Source of the DNA: a virus
DNA length: 62,607 bases
Strand: one strand, 5' to 3'
Virus record (IMG/VR): IMGVR_UViG_3300017917_002458
Coordinates: 1 to 62,607 of that record
Part shown: positions 40,793-49,107 of the stretch, piece by piece
Numbering within the stretch: the stretch's first letter is position 1
How the letters are laid out: the number at the start of each line of letters is the position of its first letter
Notes under the pieces: model-generated
Database searches by the model: none
The model's input: the letters and a program-made list of their open reading frames with translations, nothing else
Told to the model about the DNA's origin: nothing
Made by a program: the position numbers and the translations under genes

Positions 40793-41159
40793 CAACGTAG
40801 GGTTCATCGGATTAGGTAATGGTATGCTTTGGCATTCATCCGATGATTTCAAACACTTCAAAACCATGACTCTGGGGCAAAAACTATTGGTCGGGTATAA
40901 CACCTTACAAGGGTTACCCAAACTCAAAGATCGTGAACTCATAGAGGATCTGAGAACTAAACTCATTGTTGACCCAGAAACAATTGATTGGTGTATCGGA
41001 GGCAAAAAGACGTATGAGAAATATTGTCACTTATTTACCGAACTACATATTTCTCACATCAACAACAACGGGATCGGTGATGTAACATTTCCCGATTTGA
41101 GTAAACTGAACCCTGAGTGTAAGATCTTCAATTATCATTTTGAAGAAAACAAAAAATAG
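40770..41159 (+). CDS. folA: Dihydrofolate reductase (short)
   Basis: 129 aa, shorter than the usual 160. Has the N-terminal substrate site AIIAVNNVGFIGLGNGMLWH (3-22), a reduced DDFKHFKTMT helix with GYNTLQGLP, and the NADPH-site WCIGGKKTYEKY (about 74-85). The adenine-binding part of the central region looks trimmed. Supplies tetrahydrofolate for dTMP synthesis. Confidence 0.78.
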   Translation: MRAIIAVNNVGFIGLGNGMLWHSSDDFKHFKTMTLGQKLLVGYNTLQGLPKLKDRELIEDLRTKLIVDPETIDWCIGGKKTYEKYCHLFTELHISHINNNGIGDVTFPDLSKLNPECKIFNYHFEENKK

Positions 41160-41191
41160 TTTGGTGTTATCAAAATAATTTTCTACTTTTG
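41160..41191 (+). promoter_or_regulatory. Bacteroidota-type promoter
   Basis: TTTG at 41160 and TACTTTTG at 41184-41191, 20-nt spacer. Confidence 0.75.
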
Positions 41192-41220
41192 TGCTGTCCA
41201 TTAAGGGCGGCACTTTTTTT
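41192..41220 (+). promoter_or_regulatory. Leader hairpin with T tract before the NMNAT gene
   Basis: GTGCTGTC/GGCGGCAC (8 bp with G-T pairs) followed by TTTTTTT and immediately the ATG. It would form at the very 5' end of the transcript. An attenuator or 5'-stabilising hairpin is possible. Confidence 0.4.
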
Positions 41221-42438
41221 ATGTCACAAATAGTTAAGAATCTTATAAAGGACGGCTATAAAGCCACCATAGTAGAATGCGGACACGGCGCATTATTAAT
41301 AAACGAATTTCTCAGTACGCCAGGGGCCAGTCAGTTGGTTCTTTATGGTAAACAGCCATACGCAAAAGACGTACAGCATTTTGATTATCCATCCACTGAG
41401 GATGTGCGCAGTGTGAGCCAGGAGTTCGTGTATTATGTGATGAGATCGGAACTCACGAGAAACTTTATTCAGTTTGGTGATAAAACCATAACCTTCGTAT
41501 CATCGTTTCAGTTAGCTGACACCGATGGTAAACTGTGCCATGGGTATTTCGGTATTGGTCAGTTCATTGATGACGAGCCCCATTTCACTATCTATCACCT
41601 CTCATTCTATGAGCGTTATCATAACAAGGAATACTGGATTGCTAATATTAAAAATTGGTTAATGGATATTATCGAACGCCACTTTTACGTTTCATCTAAG
41701 AACGTTGCTATGGTCGATGCTATCTGGGAATCCAATCGTAATAGTGAGGGGCTGATTGAGATGAAACAGAACATTGAGGCCACACTTATCATAAACAGCG
41801 ACACCGAAGACATGGAAAACTTCTTGTGTTTTACCCCTAACAACAAGATGATCCGATTCGAGGACATTGTGCGCCTAAATAAGGGCAAAACAAGGGGCAT
41901 TATCATGCAGAAGGGTAGTTATAACCCTTTCCATAGAATGCACAGGAATATAGCTGAAAATGCGAAGAAACACTATCCCGACTATCCACATGTCCTGGTG
42001 TTATCAGCGGTAACTTGTGATAAGGGTGTAAACGGCTCAGAAGTCCTGGAAGAAAGGATTAAAAATCTCACAGCCCTGGGTTACTACGTGATGGTAACTA
42101 AGAGCGGGTATTTCATTCATAACGTTGAGTGGATACGCAAATTTTACACGGATCTCAATATAATTTTCCCTGTGGGTGAAGATACGATTGAAAGATTCTT
42201 GAGGGACTGGGGGGCCTATTACAAAGATTATCGGGCTTTTGAAATGTTAGAGGCGTATAAAAAGAATTTCACTAATGTTGAATGGCTCATAACCGAACGT
42301 AAGTCCGATACTAAAGATTATGGTGATATGATACCATACTATGCCAAAGAATTGGATAATTTTAAATACTCAGATCTTGAAATGGATGATATTTCATCAA
42401 CCAAGATAAGGTCTGGCGAAATAAAGAACGAACTATAA
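41221..42438 (+). CDS. CinA-like domain + NMN adenylyltransferase fusion
   Basis: 405 aa. Residues 1-160 resemble the CinA C-terminal (NMN deamidase) domain: YKATIVECGHGALLINEF and STPGASQLVLYGKQPYAKD. However, the usual ESCTGG catalytic serine is replaced, so it may only bind nucleotide. Residues about 220-405 are a nucleotidyltransferase with IIMQKGSYNPFHRMH (HxxH-type ATP site) and DDISSTKIRSG (ISSTxIR site), as in NMNAT/NadM. It would convert NMN to NAD+, the step after NAMPT. Assignment of NMN over another nucleotide rests on gene context. Confidence 0.75.
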   Translation: MSQIVKNLIKDGYKATIVECGHGALLINEFLSTPGASQLVLYGKQPYAKDVQHFDYPSTEDVRSVSQEFVYYVMRSELTRNFIQFGDKTITFVSSFQLADTDGKLCHGYFGIGQFIDDEPHFTIYHLSFYERYHNKEYWIANIKNWLMDIIERHFYVSSKNVAMVDAIWESNRNSEGLIEMKQNIEATLIINSDTEDMENFLCFTPNNKMIRFEDIVRLNKGKTRGIIMQKGSYNPFHRMHRNIAENAKKHYPDYPHVLVLSAVTCDKGVNGSEVLEERIKNLTALGYYVMVTKSGYFIHNVEWIRKFYTDLNIIFPVGEDTIERFLRDWGAYYKDYRAFEMLEAYKKNFTNVEWLITERKSDTKDYGDMIPYYAKELDNFKYSDLEMDDISSTKIRSGEIKNEL

Positions 42439-42794
42439 TGAAACCAAAAACTTTTAAGTTCTATAAAGAAGATGATAAGTGGTATGTTGACTTACCAGAG
42501 TGGGAAGGTGAACAGGCCGAACTACAAATGGTGGCGGGTGCCGATAATTTCCTTGAAATATTGGCCCAGGGCGAAGAATCTGTATATCTTACCCTTTCCA
42601 CCGAACCCTTCACTGGGGCGGATAAATTAACTTTCTTACATTACGGTCATCTTGAAACATGGGAAATGGGTACGGGTGCGTGGTATGTGTTGGATACTTA
42701 TATGGGTATACCGTTTAACTTGGAAATGTGGTTGTGTGATGTAACTAAGTTTGTTTTTAACGGGTTTCCAAAAGAAATATATTTTAAGTTATAA
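42438..42794 (+). CDS. DUF6717-like protein (118 aa)
   Basis: KWYVDLPEWEGEQAELQMVAGAD near the start and MWLCDVTKFVFNG near the end match a widespread small family of unknown function. Overlaps the NMNAT stop by one base. Confidence 0.65.
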   Translation: MKPKTFKFYKEDDKWYVDLPEWEGEQAELQMVAGADNFLEILAQGEESVYLTLSTEPFTGADKLTFLHYGHLETWEMGTGAWYVLDTYMGIPFNLEMWLCDVTKFVFNGFPKEIYFKL

Positions 42795-42804
42795 AATAAT
42801 AATT

Positions 42805-43392
42805 ATGGACAGTAGATTATTGTGGGTTTTTAAGCAACACCAAGACACCAACCATCTATATGATGGATATTTACCCTACCAATTTCACTTAAAAATGTGT
42901 TTGGGGGTGTATGATCAGTTCAAATATTTGCTTGATTCAAAGCGGAGTTACTACACGGGTGATGACATCTATAGAAGTGATGATATATCACTTAGTGACG
43001 CTGTATATTTGGCTGTAGCTGGGCACGATTTGATTGAGGACACACGTCAAAGTTATAATGACGTAAAGAACGTTCTGGGGCAAGAAGCTGCCGATATTGT
43101 GTTTGCTGTAACAAACGAAACAGGTAAAACCAGAAAAGAACGAGCTAACGCCAAATATTACGAAAAAATCAGGAACACAAAGGGGGCCATCTTTGTTAAA
43201 CTGTGTGACCGTATCGCAAATGTCCAGTATGGTAAGTTGGTAAAGAGCCCCCAGGTGGAAATGTATAAGAAAGAATTACCTGAGTTCCTGGCCGAACTGG
43301 GTTGGGGCGAAGATAGTAAATACTTCAATGCTGAGGTATGTATGATGTACGCACCTATGTTCCAGTATTTGATAAATCTTTTTGAAGATTAA
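42805..43392 (+). CDS. HD-domain hydrolase (SpoT/RelA-hydrolase-like)
   Basis: 195 aa. Metal site residues: H in YLPYQFHLKM, HD in AVAGHDLIEDT (71-81) and KLCDRIANV (about 132-140), the layout of the (p)ppGpp hydrolase domain. May degrade alarmones or related nucleotides during infection. The ATG at 42805 avoids overlap with the previous gene. Confidence 0.75.
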   Translation: MDSRLLWVFKQHQDTNHLYDGYLPYQFHLKMCLGVYDQFKYLLDSKRSYYTGDDIYRSDDISLSDAVYLAVAGHDLIEDTRQSYNDVKNVLGQEAADIVFAVTNETGKTRKERANAKYYEKIRNTKGAIFVKLCDRIANVQYGKLVKSPQVEMYKKELPEFLAELGWGEDSKYFNAEVCMMYAPMFQYLINLFED

Positions 43393-43424
43393 TTTGGCGC
43401 TTTCAATTTTTTGTCTTACTTTTG
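43393..43424 (+). promoter_or_regulatory. Bacteroidota-type promoter
   Basis: TTTG at 43393 and TACTTTTG at 43417-43424, 20-nt spacer. Drives the 43442-45420 run. Confidence 0.75.
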
Positions 43425-43441
43425 TCTTCTAATTAATTCAG

Positions 43442-43831
43442 ATGGCGACAACATACATCAATCTCGCACAAGTAACGAACATTTATTGTTACCCAAACAA
43501 GAAACGTGAGTCAATAGAGAAATATACGTGGACTAAGAACGGTAGTTTGCTGGCCCGATTAATGGGTAAAACAAAAGAAACCATCTTTGGGTATAGAGAA
43601 AGAGACTGGAACGGTTATGTTTTCTATTATGGTGATTCGCTAACTGAGTACCTAAAAGAAAATTCATCATATATCGGTGATGACGGGGAGATATATAAAT
43701 TTCCGTATCTCGAAATCAGTATGTCAGATCAAAGAACCAGATACAAATATTTCAACACCGAAGAGGAACTGAACGCCTGGATTGAAGAAGCTGTTAAAAC
43801 AGTACCAACATTAACAATACTTAAGAAATAA
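43442..43831 (+). CDS. Hypothetical protein (129 aa)
   Basis: Begins MATTYINLAQVTNIYCYPNK; beta-rich N-terminus and a helical end (EEELNAWIEEAVK). No domain recognised. Confidence 0.65.
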   Translation: MATTYINLAQVTNIYCYPNKKRESIEKYTWTKNGSLLARLMGKTKETIFGYRERDWNGYVFYYGDSLTEYLKENSSYIGDDGEIYKFPYLEISMSDQRTRYKYFNTEEELNAWIEEAVKTVPTLTILKK

Positions 43832-43835
43832 GGTC

Positions 43836-44018
43836 ATGATCACACAAAACACTCTGGAGCAGTACTATGAAAAGTACAAAGCCGCCAATTCAAGCGTATC
43901 ATTTTTCTACTGGCTCGAAGGGGATGTTCGTAGCATCTCCGACCTCGCAAAAGAACTTAATTTTAACTCAGTCGAACAACTAAGATCGGCTTGTCGTAAA
44001 CTTTCAAAAACCAAATAA
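43836..44018 (+). CDS. Hypothetical small protein (60 aa)
   Basis: Helical, with ISDLAKELNFNSVEQLRSACRKL, possibly a helix-turn-helix-like fold. Four nucleotides after the previous stop. Confidence 0.55.
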   Translation: MITQNTLEQYYEKYKAANSSVSFFYWLEGDVRSISDLAKELNFNSVEQLRSACRKLSKTK

Positions 44019-44019
44019 C

Positions 44020-44307
44020 ATGGGAATGTCAACACATGTAATCGGATTCAGGACAAGCAATGATCCAGATTACAAGAAACACAGTAAGGTACTTCGTGCT
44101 TGCATCGATGCTGGTATTAGCGAACTACCAAAAGAAACCGCAGAGTATTTCGATTCCAAATATCCAGAGGAATATCTCTTTGAAGCAGCCCTTGAGGTTG
44201 AGATTCCCGTAACGAAATATCATGGTGATATGAGCCAGGGTTTTGAACTCAAGGTTAGCGACATACCAGCGGGTGTGGAAACAATAAGGTTTTATAACTC
44301 GTACTAA
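44020..44307 (+). CDS. Conserved phage protein (95 aa)
   Basis: MGMSTHVIGFRTSNDPDYKKHSK start and YFDSKYPEEYLFEAALEV middle are typical of a common phage hypothetical family. One nucleotide after the previous gene. Confidence 0.65.
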   Translation: MGMSTHVIGFRTSNDPDYKKHSKVLRACIDAGISELPKETAEYFDSKYPEEYLFEAALEVEIPVTKYHGDMSQGFELKVSDIPAGVETIRFYNSY

Positions 44308-44316
44308 AAAACATTT

Positions 44317-44514
44317 ATGTCACAGAACGTACAAAAAACGATGTCTACGTATGAAAAGCGTAGCAATCACCTGAAAAAGGTGATTCTGAAAGGTCAGGAC
44401 ACAATAGCCAAACGAAGGGCTCTCCTGATAAAACACAATACCTTCCTTAACCAGCTGCGAGACAGTGGTCGTGTAACCAAGGAGGAAATCGAATTGTTCT
44501 TCAAAAAGAAATAA
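44317..44514 (+). CDS. Hypothetical small basic protein (65 aa)
   Basis: Helical and basic (KRSNHLKKVILKGQDTIAKRRALLIKH). May bind nucleic acid. Function unknown. Confidence 0.55.
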   Translation: MSQNVQKTMSTYEKRSNHLKKVILKGQDTIAKRRALLIKHNTFLNQLRDSGRVTKEEIELFFKKK

Positions 44515-44517
44515 CAA

Positions 44518-45420
44518 ATGAAACATATTTTAATCCGTAAAGGCGTATTTGAGACCAACTCATCAAGTGCCCATTCAGTATCCATCGCAGATGATACGAA
44601 AGAGTTCGTTCTTGACACACTATATCCAGACCAAAACGGCCAGATCCTTTTAACGGGTGGTGAGTTTGGTTGGGAGTGGTTCAAGCATAACGATGCGTTA
44701 ACCAAAGCTAACTATGCCGCTCAGTCATTCGAGGGTAATGAGAACCATCAGGAAATGCTGATTGACATCATCAAGGAAATGACTGGTGCAGATGAAGTTA
44801 TTTTTGATTGTGAAAATGGTTATATTGACCATGATTCATACGGCACAGCACCAACTAACCGTGAAGAACTCAAGAGCTTCATATTCAATAAGAACTCATG
44901 GTTGTTCGGTGGTAACGACAACTCAACCCCTGACCCAACGTTTTACCATGTCCCCGAGTTCAAGGCTGGGCGAATGATACTCCCAGAGTACAAGTACGAA
45001 CTTAAAGTAGAGGGTTTCGATAAAACGACCAAGTTCCTTAAGAAACCATCCAAAGATGAACTTGTCGAGGGTCTATCGGCTCTGTTGGGAGATGTTAAAC
45101 TCTACGATATGGGCAACGGGTACTACTTTGACAATGATCGCTCAGTATACGGTATGCTGAATAGGCGTGAGGGTTACTATGAGTATAGCTCATGGAAACG
45201 TTCTATCAATACCAGGAAGAAAGAGATATACTTCACCAAAGATGCTTGGCAAGATGCAAGAGATCAATGGATGTCAATACCTGGTAATGATCAAAAGGAC
45301 TGGGGTAATGTTGGGTACAAGGAGGTGCGTGAAATCGAAGAAAAACTACTCCAGACCCCAGAATATTACAGAGCAGTCAAATATTCTTTGATAGACCTCA
45401 AAGAAAAAGTTGGAAAGTAA
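44518..45420 (+). CDS. Conserved phage protein (300 aa)
   Basis: N-terminus MKHILIRKGVFETNSSSAHS matches a family found in many large phages (FETNSSSxH). Rich in Asp and aromatic residues further on. Function unknown. Its stop overlaps the next promoter region. Confidence 0.7.
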   Translation: MKHILIRKGVFETNSSSAHSVSIADDTKEFVLDTLYPDQNGQILLTGGEFGWEWFKHNDALTKANYAAQSFEGNENHQEMLIDIIKEMTGADEVIFDCENGYIDHDSYGTAPTNREELKSFIFNKNSWLFGGNDNSTPDPTFYHVPEFKAGRMILPEYKYELKVEGFDKTTKFLKKPSKDELVEGLSALLGDVKLYDMGNGYYFDNDRSVYGMLNRREGYYEYSSWKRSINTRKKEIYFTKDAWQDARDQWMSIPGNDQKDWGNVGYKEVREIEEKLLQTPEYYRAVKYSLIDLKEKVGK

Positions 45421-45440
45421 CAAAACTTACCTTATCTTTG
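45409..45440 (+). promoter_or_regulatory. Bacteroidota-type promoter
   Basis: GTTGG at 45409 and TATCTTTG at 45433-45440. Confidence 0.6.
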
Positions 45441-45456
45441 CAAGAAATAAGGAATC

Positions 45457-46347
45457 ATGTTACACACATATAAAAACGGTAATGCTGTTGTCAAATTATT
45501 TTCTGACGGAACACGTCATATTGAATACGATGATGAGTTAAAATTAGAGATGGCATTAAATATAGACATCAGGGTAAGTACCAAATGTGCCTTTGGTGCC
45601 AAAGCTGATGGAACACCAGGATTCTGTTCGTTTTGCCACGAAAGTGCCAAACAAAATGGTTCCGAGTGTGATTATCTACATTTGAGAGATAAATTATATG
45701 ATTTACCAAAAGGTATTGAACTGGCTATAGGGGCAAATAACCTAACCGATAACCTATTTGAGTTTCTTTGGTGGGCGAAATGCGAGGGTTATATTTGCAA
45801 CCTTACCATCAACCAGGGCCACCTTAAACGTGACCTACAATTGCTTAATAAAGCCATCGAGTCTGATATGATCAAAGGTCTCGGTATCTCATATCGTGGT
45901 GGTTTGAAATGGGATGTTCCCCAGGAATTATTGGATTACGATAACACAGTATTCCATGTGATCGCTGGTATTGACACCTATGCTGAGGTTGAGGCATTGG
46001 CTGATAAGGGTGTAAAGAAGATCCTGGTGTTGGGTGAAAAGGACTTTGGTTTCAACAAAGGTAATGTAAACCTGGACAGTCGTAACCACAAAGAATGGTT
46101 CTGGTGGGTACATAAGCTTTTCAGCCGTTTTAAGGCCGTTTCCTTCGACAATCTCGCCTTAACCCAGTTACGTATCCAGAGGTTCTTTACGGGCGAAAAT
46201 TGGGCCGTATTTAACCAGGGAGAACATAGCTTCTTCGTGGACTCGGTAAACGGGTTTTATCATCCTTCGAGCAGAAGTTATGAGAAGGTTGATTGGAATA
46301 CGATGTCTATGAAAGAGTTTTTTCAAAAATATGTTGATAAACGATGA
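45457..46347 (+). CDS. Radical-SAM-like protein, recoded 3' end
   Basis: 296 aa. IDIRVSTKCAFG then GFCSFCHESAK (C about 42, 56 and 59) resembles the iron-sulfur loop of phage radical SAM proteins (KxTxxCxxxCxFCHExS), though the first spacing is enlarged. LAIGANNLTD and LTINQGHL fit the barrel strands. Its last about 40 residues (VNGFYHPSSRSYEKVDWN...) are repeated in diverged form at 47265-47390 beyond the GIY-YIG gene, so the present end is a substitute. Reaction unknown. Confidence 0.7.
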   Translation: MLHTYKNGNAVVKLFSDGTRHIEYDDELKLEMALNIDIRVSTKCAFGAKADGTPGFCSFCHESAKQNGSECDYLHLRDKLYDLPKGIELAIGANNLTDNLFEFLWWAKCEGYICNLTINQGHLKRDLQLLNKAIESDMIKGLGISYRGGLKWDVPQELLDYDNTVFHVIAGIDTYAEVEALADKGVKKILVLGEKDFGFNKGNVNLDSRNHKEWFWWVHKLFSRFKAVSFDNLALTQLRIQRFFTGENWAVFNQGEHSFFVDSVNGFYHPSSRSYEKVDWNTMSMKEFFQKYVDKR

Positions 46348-46356
46348 TTATTAAAT

Positions 46357-46415
46357 AATTCTAACTATTTATAATCAGGGTGAATACTCTGATAAACATA
46401 TAAATAGTTAGAATT
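46357..46415 (+). repeat. 17-bp inverted repeat before the GIY-YIG gene
   Basis: AATTCTAACTATTTATA (46357-46373) and its exact inverted copy TATAAATAGTTAGAATT (46399-46415) flank a second pair ATCAG/CTGAT. The left arm holds the ACTATTTATA motif, and the right arm ends at the endonuclease ATG. It could act as terminator, promoter pair or protein-binding palindrome. Confidence 0.75.
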
Positions 46416-47255
46416 ATGGTAATTTATAAAATACATTGTTTGGTTAATGATAAGTTGTACATTGGGTGGTGTACTAATTTCTATATTAGAAAAAGGACAC
46501 ATTTACAACATCTAACACGTAATAACCACCATTCTCAAAAATTACAACGTGCCTGGAATAAGTATGGTGCTGAGAGCTTTAATTTTGAAATAATAGAGAA
46601 AGATATACCATCCGATCTAATCTTGCAAACTGAGGTGGACTATATTAAAAAATTTAATTCTTATAAAAAGGGTTACAATTGTACACCTGGCGGTGAGGGT
46701 GTAGTGGGTAGATTTGGACGAGATCATCACAATTCGAAATATTATTATCTTTATAATTTGAAGGGTGATTACATAACTAAGAAATTAACAATTAAAGGCG
46801 TTACCAAATACACCAAAAAAGAACTTAGGTTTGATAAAAGAGGTTTTGGTATATGCGGTGATTATGTTGTCAGTAAAGAATATACTGGCAAAACATTTAC
46901 AAAACATCATAAATTATTCAAATATAATTCCAATAATGCTCTAATCGAATCATATGTATCAACATCCTATGTCGAGGACACACCAATAAACGAAATTTAT
47001 GATAGTATAAGAACTAATAAAATTATCAACGGTTTTCTTTGGAAGACCGATGTTACAGAAACACAAAAAAATCAATTTGATTCTTATAAACTAAAAATTG
47101 ATATGTTTGATAAAAATGAAACATATATAAGAACGTTTGATTCATTAACGGAGGCTTTTGATTTCTTAAAAATACCAGTAAATGGCAATATAAGTAAGTG
47201 TTTGAAAAACAAACAAAAATCGGCTTATGGTTTTATTTGGAAAATCAAGAAATAA
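46416..47255 (+). CDS. GIY-YIG homing endonuclease with NUMOD repeats
   Basis: 279 aa. N-terminal GIY-YIG-type domain: VIYKIHCLVNDKLYIGWC (the GIY and YIG parts appear as IYK and YIG), then RKRTHLQHL and a catalytic Glu in LQTEVDYIKKFNS. C-terminal NUMOD-type repeats (YIRTFDSLTEAFDFLKI and ISKCLKNKQKSAYGFIWKI) bind DNA. Inserted near the 3' end of the radical-SAM-like gene. The fragment at 32526 is a relative. Confidence 0.85.
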   Translation: MVIYKIHCLVNDKLYIGWCTNFYIRKRTHLQHLTRNNHHSQKLQRAWNKYGAESFNFEIIEKDIPSDLILQTEVDYIKKFNSYKKGYNCTPGGEGVVGRFGRDHHNSKYYYLYNLKGDYITKKLTIKGVTKYTKKELRFDKRGFGICGDYVVSKEYTGKTFTKHHKLFKYNSNNALIESYVSTSYVEDTPINEIYDSIRTNKIINGFLWKTDVTETQKNQFDSYKLKIDMFDKNETYIRTFDSLTEAFDFLKIPVNGNISKCLKNKQKSAYGFIWKIKK

Positions 47256-47264
47256 TGTTTAACT

Positions 47265-47390
47265 TTGTACAACGCAGTTGAGGGTTATTATGCACCATCC
47301 AGCCGAAGCAACGAAAAGACCGACTGGAATAAGAAAAACATATTTGAGTACTTTAAAAACCTCGAAAAAAATGGAAGTAAAAGAAATTGA
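47265..47390 (+). pseudogene. Displaced C-terminal remnant of the radical-SAM-like gene
   Basis: Reads NAVEGYYAPSSRSNEKTDWN and continues to FKNLEKNGSKRN then stop, parallel to SVNGFYHPSSRSYEKVDWN at the end of the 45457 protein. No start codon. Its stop overlaps the CYTH gene by 20 nt, a normal junction in this genome, so this is the original 3' end. Confidence 0.82.
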
Positions 47391-47841
47391 ACGTAGGTTC
47401 CTTTTGAAGAAAATACCTAAAGCCAAATGGGATTACCAATACAGCATCAGCCAGTATTATATACAGGATGGTGATATAGTTAAACGTTTGCGGTTCACCA
47501 CCGACATAAACAGAAAAGAGACCATAGAGTATCTGCATAAGATACAAAAGGGTGTTGGTGAGTTTGTTGAAGTCCACGAGGATATAAACCAATCCGATGC
47601 GTATCAACTTATGACCACCGCATTTAAGGTGGTTAATAAGGTAAGGCATATCCTTAACCACAATGGATTGAAGTTTGAGGTTGATAAAATTGATGGTATT
47701 GAGCTGGTTCTGCTTGAAGTTGAACTGGACGACATCAACCAGGAGATCGTGTTCCCGCCGATCATAGAAGAACAAATCATAATGGAGGTGACGGGCATTC
47801 GTGAACTAAGCAATGCCAATCTCGCAACATTATTAAAATAA
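47371..47841 (+). CDS. CYTH-domain protein (triphosphate tunnel-like)
   Basis: 156 aa beginning MEVKEIERRFLLKKIP, the ExExK-type opening of CYTH proteins, followed by the charged strands YYIQDGDIVKRLRF and ELVLLEVELDD. CYTH enzymes act on triphosphates (inorganic, thiamine, RNA 5' ends, cAMP). Here an RNA- or nucleotide-triphosphate role is plausible. The ATG at 47371 aligns with the CYTH start. Confidence 0.8.
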   Translation: MEVKEIERRFLLKKIPKAKWDYQYSISQYYIQDGDIVKRLRFTTDINRKETIEYLHKIQKGVGEFVEVHEDINQSDAYQLMTTAFKVVNKVRHILNHNGLKFEVDKIDGIELVLLEVELDDINQEIVFPPIIEEQIIMEVTGIRELSNANLATLLK

Positions 47842-47846
47842 TCCCT

Positions 47847-48038
47847 ATGCCACTAAGTAAAAACGAACACCGTACATTACATGACTCCATCTATGTTGAT
47901 CTGTTGGATTTGAGGGATAAGATCAAAGAACAACTAAATTCGGGGGTTGATAAAGGTTTGATCATAAACACCTTGAATAACGCCACCAGGAGTATACCAG
48001 CGAAAGCGGTAAGGCTTATCGGTAAAAATAAGCAATAA
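47847..48038 (+). CDS. Hypothetical small protein (63 aa)
   Basis: Helical (LSKNEHRTLHDSIYVDLLDLRDKI). Five nucleotides after CYTH. Function unknown. Confidence 0.55.
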   Translation: MPLSKNEHRTLHDSIYVDLLDLRDKIKEQLNSGVDKGLIINTLNNATRSIPAKAVRLIGKNKQ

Positions 48039-48042
48039 TAAA

Positions 48043-48074
48043 TTTGGTGGTTTCAGAAAACCGTACTATATTTG
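48043..48074 (+). promoter_or_regulatory. Bacteroidota-type promoter
   Basis: AATTTGGTGG with TTTG at 48043 and TATATTTG at 48067-48074, 20-nt spacer. Confidence 0.75.
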
Positions 48075-48094
48075 CACTCTAAATAATTAATGCT

Positions 48095-48553
48095 ATGAGT
48101 ATCAAAGCAAAAATCCAGGCTGATTTCGTAACAGCCATGAAGGAGAAAAATGAAGTTGCGAAGACCGCACTGAGTTCGTTAAAGGCGAAGATTACCGAAG
48201 CTGAAAAAGCTAATGGTAACAGCGAACTCGCAGATGAGGCGATCATCAAAGTTATCAATACCGCAATCAAGCAGCGTAAGGAATCAGCTGATGCGTTTAC
48301 CAAGGGTAATCGTCCTGAACTGGCCGCTAAGGAACAGGCTGAAATTGAGGTTATCAACAAATACCTCCCAACGCAGATGACCGAAGCGGAGATTGAAGCC
48401 GCTGTGCGCCAGATCATCCCAACACTGGAAGGTGTGGCAACCAACCCTAATGTATTGTCAGGTAAGACCATGGGTGCGTTCAATAAGCAATACCCTGGCC
48501 GTGCCGACAACGCTCTGGTAAAAACTGTTATTAACCGTGTAATTGGTGCATAA
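48095..48553 (+). CDS. yqeY: GatB/YqeY-domain protein
   Basis: 152 aa, full family length: AMKEKNEVAKTALSSLKAKI, IKVINTAIKQRKESADAF, EIEVINKYLPTQMTEAEIE and GKTMGAFNKQYPGRAD. The domain is the tRNA-contacting tail of GatB; the stand-alone form is linked to tRNA metabolism. Overlaps the sigma factor gene by one base. Confidence 0.88.
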   Translation: MSIKAKIQADFVTAMKEKNEVAKTALSSLKAKITEAEKANGNSELADEAIIKVINTAIKQRKESADAFTKGNRPELAAKEQAEIEVINKYLPTQMTEAEIEAAVRQIIPTLEGVATNPNVLSGKTMGAFNKQYPGRADNALVKTVINRVIGA

Positions 48554-49107
48554 TGGATCGTGAGGCTGGAATAATTTATGGGTGTAAGAATAATGACCCG
48601 AGGTCGCAAGTTGAGCTCTACAACACTTATAAGAGTTTTGTACATGGGTTTGTAATTAAACGCATGAAAACCAGTGAGTACGTAGATGAGATAACATCAA
48701 TGGTATTTGAGCGAGTTTTCGCCAAAATCAACCAATTTAACGGTATTAACAATTTAAGGCCGTGGATATCGGTTATTGTAAAGCGTGTAATGTATGAGGT
48801 CATCGTTAAAATAAAAAAGGAACAGAGTTCACCCTTGGTTTACACCAAGAGTTATGACTGGTTGCTCGATAATGATGATACCTTGAGGGATAATAGTAAT
48901 GATTTACATTATTCCGACTTACTGGCCACAGTTAAAAATCTTTTAAATGAAAAAGAATTGATTGTGTTCATGGCATGTTATGAGGGTTATAACCATAAAG
49001 AGATATCGGAATTATATAATATGTCCGAAGGTACATCCAAATGGTATTTGTTTTCCGCCAGGAAAAAAATAAAAAATAAAATTGCCTCTGGCGATTTGGT
49101 TATTTAA
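48553..49107 (+). CDS. ECF-type RNA polymerase sigma factor
   Basis: 184 aa. Region 2 spans about residues 1-90 (IYGCKNNDPRSQVELYNTY, VDEITSMVFERVFAKI). Region 4 follows (LLNEKELIVFMACYEGYNHKEISELYNMSEGTSKWYLF) with its helix-turn-helix. No region 3, as in ECF factors. It may direct host polymerase to phage promoters, possibly the ACTATTTATA elements; that link is inference. Confidence 0.82.
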   Translation: MDREAGIIYGCKNNDPRSQVELYNTYKSFVHGFVIKRMKTSEYVDEITSMVFERVFAKINQFNGINNLRPWISVIVKRVMYEVIVKIKKEQSSPLVYTKSYDWLLDNDDTLRDNSNDLHYSDLLATVKNLLNEKELIVFMACYEGYNHKEISELYNMSEGTSKWYLFSARKKIKNKIASGDLVI

